From the NCBI GenBank assembly GCA_946414885.1, contig CAMKQH010000029.1, positions 1-43,866 of the forward strand: 43,866 nucleotides of DNA, written 5' to 3'. The stretch comes from an uncultured Lachnospiraceae bacterium (lineage in GTDB: Bacteria > Bacillota > Clostridia > Lachnospirales > Lachnospiraceae). Under the pieces are notes generated by a model that saw nothing but the letters and a program-made list of their open reading frames with translations, was not told the origin of the DNA and made no database searches. The stretch's first letter is position 1; the number at the start of each line of letters is the position of its first letter. Made by a program: the position numbers and the translations under genes. Positions 16,254-24,231 of the stretch are shown piece by piece.

Positions 16254-17009
16254 ATGAATGCATTTGCCTTGTTTCGGGAATATATGGGAACGGGTCTTTT
16301 GCTGTTATGGTACGTTATTTCGCTCTGTTATCTCTTCTTTGAGGAGAAGAGAAAGGACAGAAGGATCTCGTTCCTCTACGTGCCTTTGATCTTGCTACTT
16401 TTATTCTTTAATCCTTTGTTTTTCACCTTGTTTCAAAAATTTCTGGGAGAAGAGATCTTTTATCGCATGCTCTGGCTCCTGCCCGTGACGGTCACCTTGG
16501 CATATGCCGTGGTGAAGGTTTGCTCTCAGCTAAAGGGAAGAACGCGCGTCGCGTTTGGATGCGCGGCAATGGTTTTGACCATTGTTTCCGGCAGTTTTGT
16601 CTATGACAGCCCCTATTTCTCGTGGGCGAAAAACATTGACCACGTGCCGCGGGAGGTTGCGGAGATCTGTGACATGATCGAGATCCCAGGGATGGAGGTC
16701 ATGGCCGTGTTCCCGCCGGAAATGTTGCATTTCGTGCGTCAGTACACGGCCCGGGTATGCATGCCCTACGGGCGTGAGGTCTTGCTGAATGAGTTTAACG
16801 AATTGGAGTACGTGACGCATTATAAGAAGGTTGACGTTGCGAAGCTCGCAGGACTGGCTAAGAAGGAGAATTGTCATTACGTGATCCTTTCCGAGGAGAA
16901 GGAGCTGAGCGAAAGTATGGAAAGTTACGATTATCAGCTGATCGGGCATGTTGGAAAGTACTTGGTATATCAGGATCCCACCAGAGATTATTTTCGCCGG
17001 GAGGAGTAA
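16254..17009 (+). CDS. Membrane protein with extracytoplasmic C-terminal domain (unknown)
   Basis: The 251-residue product has about four hydrophobic segments in the first 125 residues and then a soluble domain of about 125 residues. That soluble part resembles the small alpha/beta tails that follow the helices of many GT-C proteins (KKENCHYVIL, YLVYQDP). A good AAAGGAG site precedes the ATG. Next to the 363-residue protein that ends right after its helices, this looks like the second half of a split transferase. That is inference; there is no frameshift signature, since each gene has its own ribosome site and a 42-bp gap separates them. Confidence 0.65.
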   Translation: MNAFALFREYMGTGLLLLWYVISLCYLFFEEKRKDRRISFLYVPLILLLLFFNPLFFTLFQKFLGEEIFYRMLWLLPVTVTLAYAVVKVCSQLKGRTRVAFGCAAMVLTIVSGSFVYDSPYFSWAKNIDHVPREVAEICDMIEIPGMEVMAVFPPEMLHFVRQYTARVCMPYGREVLLNEFNELEYVTHYKKVDVAKLAGLAKKENCHYVILSEEKELSESMESYDYQLIGHVGKYLVYQDPTRDYFRREE

Positions 17010-17012
17010 GAA

Positions 17013-17591
17013 ATGTTGCCGGACACTTGGCGGATTGAGATCATCCGAAGCAGAAGAAAGACATTGTCCATCACCGTGCGGGAAGACAACGTGATCCGTG
17101 CAAGGGCGCCATACAGGCTCTCGCAAAAAGAGATTTACGGGTTCGTGGAATCAAAGCAATCATGGATCCGGAAGCAGATGGACAGACTGGCGGATGAGAG
17201 GGAACGCGTTAAGGAAGAGGGGACTTTTTCGAAACGGGAGTTAGAAGAACTTGCAGGTCAATTGGCTGAAGTCTTGCCGGAGACGGTAAACCGTTATGCG
17301 AAAGAATTGGGTGTGACGTACGGAAGGATTACGGTCAGAAATCAAAGAACGCTTTGGGGGAGCTGCACTGGCAGGGGGAATTTAAGCTTCAATTGCCTGC
17401 TGGCGCTGGCCCCCAGAGAGGTCATGGACTACGTGGTAGTCCATGAATTGTGTCATCGGTTGGAAATGAATCACTCGGCAAGGTTTTGGAGATTGGTGGA
17501 ACGGACCTTGCCGGATTATCGGGTGAGGCGGCGCTGGCTTCGAGAAGAAGGAGCAATCCTCATGAAAAGAATGGCGGGAAATGCTTATTGA
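17013..17591 (+). CDS. YgjP/DUF45-type HExxH metalloprotein
   Basis: This 192-residue cytoplasmic protein carries HELCH (His144-Glu145-x2-His148), followed by a MNHSARFW segment, typical of the YgjP-like/DUF45 zinc metallopeptidase family. An N-terminal beta-rich stretch and a WGSC motif ahead of the HExxH also match. The physiological role of the family is uncertain. It begins three bases after the preceding stop, with GGAGGAG within that gene's end, so it is coupled to the membrane-protein cluster. That may only be a passenger arrangement. Its last 7 bp overlap the convergent third SGNH gene. Confidence 0.85.
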   Translation: MLPDTWRIEIIRSRRKTLSITVREDNVIRARAPYRLSQKEIYGFVESKQSWIRKQMDRLADERERVKEEGTFSKRELEELAGQLAEVLPETVNRYAKELGVTYGRITVRNQRTLWGSCTGRGNLSFNCLLALAPREVMDYVVVHELCHRLEMNHSARFWRLVERTLPDYRVRRRWLREEGAILMKRMAGNAY

Positions 17592-18586
17592 TCAAACTGC
17601 GTTAACGCACTGACGAAACGTTTGACAAGGAGTTCCCGTCCTTTTTGGTTTAAATGCAGGTTATCCTTGAGGTATTCGGGAGCTTCGTCCTCGTTGAAGG
17701 TGCCGTAGATGTTGTCGATAAAGCTCACGTACTGGGAAATGGACGTGGCGCATTCTTCTATTGCGTAGCTGCTCAAGGTGGCGCCGCCCTCGTAAATCTT
17801 TTGGTCACTGCTCACGTAGTTGCCGTTTTCGTCAACGCCGAAGGCATACGTGGGGGAGAGAACGATGATCCTCACCTTGGGATATGCCGCCCGGAGAACG
17901 CGAAGTCCGGCCAACAGATTTCCGGTAAAACTCATAACGTCGTCCTCGCGATCGGGATTTTTCATTAGGCTTCCGGCCAAATAATCGCTGCCGTCATACA
18001 TGATCGCGATGGTGTCAACGGTACTCATGTCAATGGTTTCCAAAGTTTCCCGAAGCTGTTTGGTCTCGGGCAGGACGTTCGCGCCCGGAAGAGCCTCCAG
18101 CCAGTCAAAATAATCCAGGCCGTCCATGGAAAGGTAAAGCGTGAGCCAGTAAAAATTATAGACGTCAAGGCCGAAATCGGATTCCTTTACGGATTCGCTC
18201 TTTGCGGCAAGGTAGCTTCCGGCGACGGAACAGTTGTAAGTCTTGGAGCCGGTGGCCTTTGCGATCATGTTGACGACGCCGTTCTCGGAATCCCTGTCAT
18301 CCGCAAAGGGAGCATTTCCAAAGAACAGAATGGTGTGGGGCTTTTTGTTGGCCAAAAGATTGCCGTCCTCGTCCGTGAGCGGATAGATGACGTCGTAGGT
18401 GTCCTTGCCGTCCGTGTAGATGCCGTGTTGGTCAATGTAATCCTGATCCACGCGTATGCCCCAGTTTTTCAGGCGGACGACGAGGAAAACGATAATGATG
18501 ACTGCGATCAATATTAACAGCGTATGCAAATTGAAGACGTATTTCTTCCAATCGGAGTTCTTGTTTTCTTGGGGTTGCTTGTTCAT
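17585..18586 (-). CDS. Membrane-anchored SGNH-like protein, paralogue 3, catalytic Ser missing
   Basis: The 333-residue product starts at the ATG complementary to 18584-18586, with GAGG about six bases upstream; an upstream in-frame ATG adds 11 residues but lacks a site. An N-terminal helix (about 20-42) anchors it. It aligns by motif with the other two SGNH proteins of the locus, but block I reads FGNAP (residues 89-93) where they have FGDSI. The nucleophile Ser is therefore replaced by Ala92. Block III reads YDGSD instead of YGxND, losing the oxyanion-hole Asn. The final DNLH block is kept. It is an intact gene rather than a wreck, so a glycan-binding or regulatory pseudoenzyme is likely. 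Confidence 0.75.
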   Translation of the reverse strand: MNKQPQENKNSDWKKYVFNLHTLLILIAVIIIVFLVVRLKNWGIRVDQDYIDQHGIYTDGKDTYDVIYPLTDEDGNLLANKKPHTILFFGNAPFADDRDSENGVVNMIAKATGSKTYNCSVAGSYLAAKSESVKESDFGLDVYNFYWLTLYLSMDGLDYFDWLEALPGANVLPETKQLRETLETIDMSTVDTIAIMYDGSDYLAGSLMKNPDREDDVMSFTGNLLAGLRVLRAAYPKVRIIVLSPTYAFGVDENGNYVSSDQKIYEGGATLSSYAIEECATSISQYVSFIDNIYGTFNEDEAPEYLKDNLHLNQKGRELLVKRFVSALTQFDQ

Positions 18587-18617
18587 GTCATACCTCTTTT
18601 TTCGTAAATTTGCATTC

Positions 18618-18646
18618 ATTTTACAATCATATGCAGGGAATGTCCA
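18618..18646 (-). promoter_or_regulatory. Probable promoter for minus-strand SGNH gene 3
   Basis: On the minus strand TGGACA (18646-18641) and TAAAAT (18623-18618) are separated by 17 bp. They lie about 32 bases before the chosen ATG. Each hexamer departs from consensus by one base. Together with the strong divergent promoter at 18713-18741 this makes a back-to-back promoter region. Confidence 0.5.
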
Positions 18647-18712
18647 TGGTATCCCTTGAATTCTAAGAAAGATTTAAGATTTTAAGAAATTCTGAAGAAA
18701 TGGGCATTTCTC

Positions 18713-18741
18713 TTGAAGAGTTTGGCGCAGAATGATATAAT
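18713..18741 (+). promoter_or_regulatory. SigA-type promoter of the GH25 surface-protein gene
   Basis: TTGAAG (18713-18718) and consensus TATAAT (18736-18741) are separated by 17 bp, and TG at 18733-18734 makes an extended -10. The leader to the ATG at 18832 is about 85 bases. A small inverted repeat, GAAATG-GG-CATTTC (18697-18710), lies just upstream of the -35 and could bind a regulator. Confidence 0.75.
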
Positions 18742-18831
18742 GACTCATGATTTGATACTTAGTAAAATGGTCAGAGTATGTAAATAAATCAATTACGTAC
18801 GGATAATCTGATGGAAGGGAATTGAGTTATT

Positions 18832-21800
18832 ATGAAATGGAATGTTGGTCATACAAAAAGACCGCAGGACAAGTGGAGCGCAAGTCGCAAGGGCGGATAT
18901 GAATGGGAAGAGGAGGGAGTCGATGATTTCTCCTATGATCCCGCGAATCATTCTGCAGATTATGACGCCGAGCCGGATTACATTGAGTTCGACGACGAAC
19001 AAACCGGATTTCGCGGCGGACGTGATCAGCACGCGATCTATGCGCAGGACGGAGACTACGTGGCAGATCAGGAATATGAAGCTGGCATGGAATATGCCAG
19101 TGAGCCTGACTATGCATTAAATCATGATTACGTTGACGGCGATCAGGTGCTGACGGAAACCTATGATCAGGAGAACTATGAGGGCTATGATCAGGGAACC
19201 TATGAGTCCTCGTATTATGATGAGGCTGGTTATGACGGTGAGAATTACGAAGAAGGAACGTACGAGGAAAACTACGACCAAGTAGTTTATAACGAATCCG
19301 AGAACGGCCAGGGAGCTTACGATCAGGAAGTCTATGACGAATCCGGAGCAGATCAGGGAGCTTATGATCAGGAAGTCTATGACGAATCCGGAGCAGGCCA
19401 GGGAGCTTACGACCAGGAAGTTTATGACGAATCCGAAGCGGGTCAGGGAGCTTATGATCAGGAGGTCTATGATGAGTCCGGAGAGGCTCAGGAGACTTAC
19501 GATCAAGAGGGCTACTATGAGTCTGGAGAGGCTCAGGAGACCTATGATCAGGAAGCTTATGACGAAGTAACGTACGAGCAGGACAATCAGGAAGTTTATG
19601 ATGAGCCTGCTTATGAAGAAAACGGCTACGAAGAATCTGGTTATGAGGAAGAAGGATACGATGATCCGGGATACAGATCCTATGACCGCGCAGCCGGCAG
19701 AAGGGCAGCCGCGGCGGCAACGGCCGCGTACGTTGGCGGGGAAACAAGAACCGTGGCGTACTCCAGGGAAGACAGGGAGGCCGTAAGGCGCGCGTCTTCT
19801 CATGCAGCGGCAGGAGCCGGTGCAAGAAACGGTCAGTCCAGAAGCAGAAGGGATGACGGATTCCAGGGAGAGATCACTTACATCGATGATTATGATCAGA
19901 AGCCAAGATCCGCACGTTCTTCCAACGCTTCCAGAAATAACAGAAAGAAGGATGAAGGCAGTGGATTCAGTCTTCTGGATGGTATGCTGGCAGTCGTTGG
20001 AATAATTATCATTTTGGGTCTGGCGGGATTTATTGGCTGGTTTTACTTGTCACATAAGGATCCGGAGGATCCTCACAGCCAGTTCGCCGGCATTGGCAAG
20101 CAGCTTCAATCCATAGAATTGATCGGCGGAAAGGGAATTGCCGCCGTGGCAAATGCGGAGATGGCGAAGCTGGCACAGGTGATCGACGAGCCGGAAGAGA
20201 CGGAAGCGCCGGATTCCAGTAGCCAGTATGACGAAAATCCTTACGCTAACACCATCGCGGTTGCCATGTCACTGACTTCCGTGCAAAAAGACTTAAAGAT
20301 CAAGTTCTCCAACAGGGAGACGTCCAAGCTTGTGGGCAACGTCCGGTTTGTCGCGCAGATTACGAAGCCTGACGGAACCACTGAGGAATGGGTCGACTCA
20401 GACATGGACGGAATCATTTACGAGAAGGGCATTGACGCCGGTAAGTATTCCGTTACCATCAAGGCATTGACGGATGATAAATACAACAACCTCATTCTTC
20501 CGTCCACGTCGCAGACTGTGACCGTAAAGAAAAACATCGATTATACCAAGGTTGACGTATCCGGCGAGGGCAAGAAGGAAAGCGAGATCAACGTAAACCA
20601 GGAAGATACCAAGAAGAACGAGACGGCCTTAGAGGGCGCCCTGAACGATACCGTAACCTGGGTTGCAAGTTCAACGACTGGCAATACTTACACGGAAGTG
20701 TTAAAGAGCACCATCCCGGATCCCTTGACCCGTCCCATCACCGTTGCAAAGAACTTTTTGAGGACGGCCCAGACCACGGATCCGAACGGCCAGACCACGG
20801 ATCCGAACAGTCAGACTACGGATCCCGGAACAACGACTCCCGAAAAGTTTAAGATTTCCTTTAACGCAAACGGCGGCGGGGGAAGCATGGCGGAGGTTGA
20901 GGTGGAAGCCGGCAGCTATACCCTTCCTGCCTGCGGTTTTACCGCGCCTGAGAATAAGGAATTTGACAGGTGGGAGCAGGGAGCCGTTGGAACAGCCATT
21001 GCCGTAAGCGGCAATGTAACCCTCACCGCGCTGTGGAAAGATAAGGCACCTGCAACGTATACGGTAAGCTTTGCAGCAAACGGCGGCAGCGGAGACATGG
21101 CTTCCGTGAACGTGGAAGCAGGTAAGACGTATACCCTTCCAGAATGTAAATTTACGGCACCTGAAAATAAAGAATTTGAGAAGTGGGATCAGGGAGTCGT
21201 TGGAGCAACCATTACCGTAAATAGTAACGTGACCCTTAACGCACAGTGGAAAGATAAGACGGCGACGCAGTTTAAGGTAACGTTTGCAGCCGGCGAAGGC
21301 GGCAGCGGTTCCATGGCTGAAGTAACCGCACCCGCAGGAAGCTATACTCTTCCTGAATGTACGTTTACCGCTCCTGAAGGAAAGAAGTTTGACAAATGGG
21401 ATAAGGGTAAGGCTGGAGAAAAGATCGACCTTACCGGCAACGTGACCCTCACCGCACAGTGGAAGGCAGCTACCGCAGCAACCAGCATGGATCTTGACGT
21501 GACCAAGGTTGAGCTGAAGATGAGAAAGGCTGCAGACGGAACCGCCACTGCTGAGAATGGCACGGTAAAGGCAACCGCAAAGGGATTTGCGGAAGGCAAG
21601 GAACTAAAATACGAGGCATCCTCCGCGGACAACGCGATCGCAACGGCTGCAATCGACGCAACTGGTAAGGTCACCGTGATCGCCGTAGGAAAGGGTACCA
21701 CGAAGATCACCGTTTCCGTAGATTACAAGAATGACGCGGACAAGGATCCGGCCGTTACAAGCAAGGTTACGAAGACGATCGAGGTCGTTGTGACGGAGAA

Positions 21801-23007
21801 GGAAGCACTCACCGTTACCGTTGATAAGGCAGAACTTCTTTGCTACAGCGAAGTAAACGATCCCGCGCTGGTTCTTGAAGTTACCATTAAGAACAGTGAA
21901 TTCAAGGCGGCAGACCTAATCGAGTCCAAGATGAAGTTTACCGCAGAAAGCTCTGACACCGCAGTGGCAGTCATCTCCAAGAAGGAATTCCTTCCCACGA
22001 CGACGGACGGCACCGTGAAGATCAAGCTGACCATGACGGCACAGGTTCTGACGGAGAAGAAGAGCTGTGTCCTGACTGCGAAATACGAGGAAGGCAAGGA
22101 GACCGCTTCCGCGAAGTGTACCCTTACCGTGAAGCCTCATCCCAGATATGATAAGACGACGCTTCTGATGGACAAGGACGGAAAGCAGCTGTTTGTGGAA
22201 GCTAACGGCAATTATCGTCAGGCAGTTTACGCCGATTATTACGTAGAAGGCACGAAGTTCTTTGTACAGAGCGGCGTGAAATATACCGGTTGGCAGACCC
22301 TGAACGGTAAAGTTTACTTCTTCAATGCGGAAGGCAAGTTCGTGACGGGCGAGCAGGTCATCCAGGGAGCTAAGTACACGTTCGGATCAGACGGCGCGCT
22401 GATGACCGGAAATGCGATCCTTGGCATTGACGTTTCCAGATGGAATGGTTCCATCGACTGGAAGGCAGTCAAGAATTCCGGCGTATCCTTTGTCATCATC
22501 CGTTGTGGTTACCGCGGATCCACCCAGGGTACCCTGATCGAGGATTCGAAGTTTACCACAAACATCAAGGGTGCGACCAATGCAGGCCTGAAGGTTGGCG
22601 TATACTTCTTCACGCAGGCCGTAGATGAGGTTGAGGCAGTTTACGAGGCATCCTACGTGATCGACAAGATTAAGAATTATAAGATCACCTATCCCGTATT
22701 CCTGGACGTTGAGGCCAGCGGCGGACGTGCTGACAAGATCAGCAATGACACTAGAACGAAGGTTTGCAAGGCATTCTGCCAGACCATCCAGAACGCTGGA
22801 TATACCGCAGGCATCTACGCAAACAAGACCTGGCTGAGCGAGAAGATGGACGCAAGCCAGTTGAGTGCTTACAAGATCTGGTTGGCTCAGTATGCAGCAG
22901 CCCCGACCTACACGGGTAAATACGACATGTGGCAGTACAAGTCCACCGGAACCGTCGGCGGCATCAGCGGCAACGTTGACATGAACCTTAGCTACATGGG
23001 TTACTAA
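18832..23007 (+). CDS. Type II membrane GH25 muramidase with acidic Tyr-rich repeat N-terminus
   Basis: The 1391-residue product has no signal peptide. Residues 1-290 are Asp/Glu/Tyr/Gln-rich and disordered-looking, with 15-residue repeats from 159. A basic Arg/Ser/Ala-rich stretch follows (about 285-380), then one membrane helix (about 385-408). The basic stretch before the helix predicts that the N-terminus stays in the cytoplasm. Outside follow a linker (about 410-660), three InlB/Flg_new-type beta repeats (about 672-880), Ig-like segments (about 884-1105), glucan/choline-binding-like repeats (about 1107-1197) and a GH25 lysozyme domain with D1200 in GIDVS and the D1292-V-E1294 pair. It should cleave peptidoglycan, probably in cell-wall remodelling. 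It has its own promoter and an AAGGGA site 11 bases from the ATG. Confidence 0.88.
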   Translation: MKWNVGHTKRPQDKWSASRKGGYEWEEEGVDDFSYDPANHSADYDAEPDYIEFDDEQTGFRGGRDQHAIYAQDGDYVADQEYEAGMEYASEPDYALNHDYVDGDQVLTETYDQENYEGYDQGTYESSYYDEAGYDGENYEEGTYEENYDQVVYNESENGQGAYDQEVYDESGADQGAYDQEVYDESGAGQGAYDQEVYDESEAGQGAYDQEVYDESGEAQETYDQEGYYESGEAQETYDQEAYDEVTYEQDNQEVYDEPAYEENGYEESGYEEEGYDDPGYRSYDRAAGRRAAAAATAAYVGGETRTVAYSREDREAVRRASSHAAAGAGARNGQSRSRRDDGFQGEITYIDDYDQKPRSARSSNASRNNRKKDEGSGFSLLDGMLAVVGIIIILGLAGFIGWFYLSHKDPEDPHSQFAGIGKQLQSIELIGGKGIAAVANAEMAKLAQVIDEPEETEAPDSSSQYDENPYANTIAVAMSLTSVQKDLKIKFSNRETSKLVGNVRFVAQITKPDGTTEEWVDSDMDGIIYEKGIDAGKYSVTIKALTDDKYNNLILPSTSQTVTVKKNIDYTKVDVSGEGKKESEINVNQEDTKKNETALEGALNDTVTWVASSTTGNTYTEVLKSTIPDPLTRPITVAKNFLRTAQTTDPNGQTTDPNSQTTDPGTTTPEKFKISFNANGGGGSMAEVEVEAGSYTLPACGFTAPENKEFDRWEQGAVGTAIAVSGNVTLTALWKDKAPATYTVSFAANGGSGDMASVNVEAGKTYTLPECKFTAPENKEFEKWDQGVVGATITVNSNVTLNAQWKDKTATQFKVTFAAGEGGSGSMAEVTAPAGSYTLPECTFTAPEGKKFDKWDKGKAGEKIDLTGNVTLTAQWKAATAATSMDLDVTKVELKMRKAADGTATAENGTVKATAKGFAEGKELKYEASSADNAIATAAIDATGKVTVIAVGKGTTKITVSVDYKNDADKDPAVTSKVTKTIEVVVTEKEALTVTVDKAELLCYSEVNDPALVLEVTIKNSEFKAADLIESKMKFTAESSDTAVAVISKKEFLPTTTDGTVKIKLTMTAQVLTEKKSCVLTAKYEEGKETASAKCTLTVKPHPRYDKTTLLMDKDGKQLFVEANGNYRQAVYADYYVEGTKFFVQSGVKYTGWQTLNGKVYFFNAEGKFVTGEQVIQGAKYTFGSDGALMTGNAILGIDVSRWNGSIDWKAVKNSGVSFVIIRCGYRGSTQGTLIEDSKFTTNIKGATNAGLKVGVYFFTQAVDEVEAVYEASYVIDKIKNYKITYPVFLDVEASGGRADKISNDTRTKVCKAFCQTIQNAGYTAGIYANKTWLSEKMDASQLSAYKIWLAQYAAAPTYTGKYDMWQYKSTGTVGGISGNVDMNLSYMGY
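19306..19560 (+). repeat. 45-bp tandem repeats coding DQEVYDES-type units
   Basis: Five complete 45-bp units start at 19306, 19351, 19396, 19441 and 19486, with a partial sixth at 19531. Each encodes 15 residues of the pattern GQGAYDQEVYDESGA. The Tyr-acidic core YDQExYDES is kept while flanking positions vary. The period keeps the frame, so the number of units can change by slippage or recombination without truncating the protein. Confidence 0.9.
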
Positions 23008-23035
23008 CAGTTCGGCCGTTACCGCGCATGGGCAG

Positions 23036-23061
23036 ATAAAATCATGCTCGCATGATTTTAT
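23036..23061. terminator. Perfect 11-bp hairpin after the GH25 gene, possible terminator
   Basis: Arms ATAAAATCATG (23036-23046) and CATGATTTTAT (23051-23061) are exact reverse complements around a CTCG loop, 28 bases after the stop codon. The 3' arm is T-rich but no long T-run follows, so termination efficiency is uncertain. Being symmetrical it could act on both strands. Confidence 0.55.
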
Positions 23062-23084
23062 GGCCTATCGCGGGAACGAGCAGA

Positions 23085-23157
23085 GCGCCCCATTCATGAG
23101 CAAACAAGCCTGCGGAGCAGGCGGTAAAGCGCGAAGCGCGAGTTTGCGAATGGGCGC
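23085..23157. other. Branched foldable element (nested stems plus two hairpins)
   Basis: The segment pairs as an outer stem (23085-23095 with 23148-23157, one bulged C), an inner stem GCAAAC/GTTTGC (23100-23105 with 23142-23147), and two hairpins inside. The hairpins are GCCTGC-GGA-GCAGGC (23108-23122) and GCGC-GAA-GCGC (23129-23139). About 26 base pairs form in 73 bases, leaving short joins. It sits between two operons in a gene-free stretch and runs straight into the 23-bp array. It could be a structured RNA, a leader element of rmlA, or a palindromic dispersed repeat of the REP type. I cannot assign it to a named family. Confidence 0.6.
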
Positions 23158-23269
23158 GGGCCGAACGAGAGGGACGGCGCGGGCCGAACGAGAGGGACGG
23201 CGCGGGCCGAACGAGAGGGGCGGCGCGGGCCGAACGAAAGGGGCGGCGCGGGCCGAACGAAAGGGGCGG
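23155..23269. repeat. Five 23-bp GC-rich tandem repeats upstream of rmlA
   Basis: Five head-to-tail 23-bp units begin at 23155, 23178, 23201, 23224 and 23247. They share CGCGGGCCGAACGA and end in (G/A)AGGG(A/G)CGG. Units 1-2 are identical, unit 3 has one change, and units 4-5 have two. The period is not a multiple of three, which argues against a protein-coding role. Each unit can form a small GCCG/CGGC hairpin. The array ends 34 bases before the rmlA start, after which a normal AAAGGAG site appears. Confidence 0.85.
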
Positions 23270-23303
23270 CGCGTACCAAATAATTCTAAAGGAGCAAAAA
23301 GAC

Positions 23304-24173
23304 ATGAAAGGTATTATTCTGGCCGGAGGATCCGGCACCAGACTGTATCCGTTAACCAAGGCGATCTCAAAGCAGATCATGCCCGTATATGACAAGCCGA
23401 TGATCTATTACCCCCTGTCAACGCTTATGTTGGCAGGGATCAAGGAGATCTTGATCATCTCAACGCCCAGAGACCTTCCGGTATTCGAGGAGCTTCTGGG
23501 TGACGGAAGCCAGCTTGGCATGCAATTCACTTACGCCGTGCAGGAGTATCCGAGAGGCTTGGCCGATGCATTTATCATCGGAGAAATGTTCATCGGGAAT
23601 GACAGGGTGGCCTTGGTGCTCGGCGATAACATTTTCTACGGCCAGAGCTTTTCCAAAGTGCTTCGCGAGGTTGCTTCCCGAGAGAGCGGCGCGACGATCT
23701 TTGGCTATTACGTAAGAGATCCCAGGGAATACGGCGTGGTGGAGTTTGATGAGAACGGAAAGGCTCTTTCCATCGAGGAAAAGCCTGCCAATCCGAAGAG
23801 CAATTATGCCGTTCCCGGATTGTATTTCTATGACAATGACGTAGTGGAGATCGCTAAGAACGTAAAGCCCTCTGCCCGCGGTGAGATCGAGATCACCAGC
23901 GTAAACAATGAGTATCTCCAGAGAGGTACCCTTCGCGTGGAAACCTTGGGACGCGGCTTTGCATGGCTCGACACCGGAAATCATGACGCGCTGTTGGATG
24001 CATCGGATTTCGTGGCGGCATTCCAGAAGCGCCAGGGCCTTTACATTTCCTGCATCGAGGAGATTGCTTACAAGCGCGGGTTTATCGACAAAGAGCAGCT
24101 CTTGAAGCTTGCGGAGCCCCTGATGAAGACCAATTACGGAAAGTATTTGGTGGAAGTGGCAAACGGACTGTAA
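23304..24173 (+). CDS. rmlA: Glucose-1-phosphate thymidylyltransferase (RmlA)
   Basis: This 289-residue enzyme makes dTDP-glucose from glucose-1-phosphate and dTTP. The nucleotidyltransferase signature GGSGTRLYP starts near residue 8, followed by a [11 protein letters not shown] segment that is highly typical of RmlA. Length and motifs fit the short, dimeric-to-tetrameric RmlA class. AAAGGAG precedes the ATG. Its substrate would come from a phosphoglucomutase, and two such genes lie at 39.2 and 42.0 kb. The product is the entry point for both dTDP-rhamnose (with RmlC nearby) and the WecE sugar. No promoter is obvious in the repeat-rich region upstream. Confidence 0.96.
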   Translation: MKGIILAGGSGTRLYPLTKAISKQIMPVYDKPMIYYPLSTLMLAGIKEILIISTPRDLPVFEELLGDGSQLGMQFTYAVQEYPRGLADAFIIGEMFIGNDRVALVLGDNIFYGQSFSKVLREVASRESGATIFGYYVRDPREYGVVEFDENGKALSIEEKPANPKSNYAVPGLYFYDNDVVEIAKNVKPSARGEIEITSVNNEYLQRGTLRVETLGRGFAWLDTGNHDALLDASDFVAAFQKRQGLYISCIEEIAYKRGFIDKEQLLKLAEPLMKTNYGKYLVEVANGL

Positions 24174-24177
24174 TGGA

Positions 24178-24195
24178 CGTGCGCCGATGCGCACG
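24178..24195. other. Short GC-rich hairpin between rmlA and rmlC
   Basis: CGTGCGC (24178-24184) pairs with GCGCACG (24189-24195) around a CGAT loop. No T-run follows, so it is probably not a terminator. It may stabilise or partly attenuate the operon message between the two genes. Confidence 0.4.
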
Positions 24196-24231
24196 CGACG
24201 ATAATTCTAGAGTTGAGAGAGGGTTTGAAAC

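Noticed and set aside
17585..18586. Third SGNH gene considered as a pseudogene
   Set aside because: The frame is complete, has a ribosome site, a likely promoter and conserved flanking motifs. Only catalytic residues are changed, which fits a pseudoenzyme better than decay.
19117..19803. Minus-strand hydrophobic Ile/Leu/Val-rich frame opposite the Tyr/acidic repeats
   Set aside because: The reverse complement of Tyr/Asp/Glu codons gives hydrophobic codons by necessity; there is no start signal.
23085..23157. Considered as a tRNA because of its cloverleaf-like pairing
   Set aside because: There is no T-loop GTTCRANNC motif, no D-loop consensus, triloops in place of seven-base loops, and no anticodon arm of the right size.
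23060..23392. Open frames on both strands with Arg/Ala/Gly-rich repetitive products across the 23-bp array
   Set aside because: They translate the GC-rich repeat, whose period is not a multiple of three. They run into rmlA and have no ribosome site, so they are by-products of the repeat.
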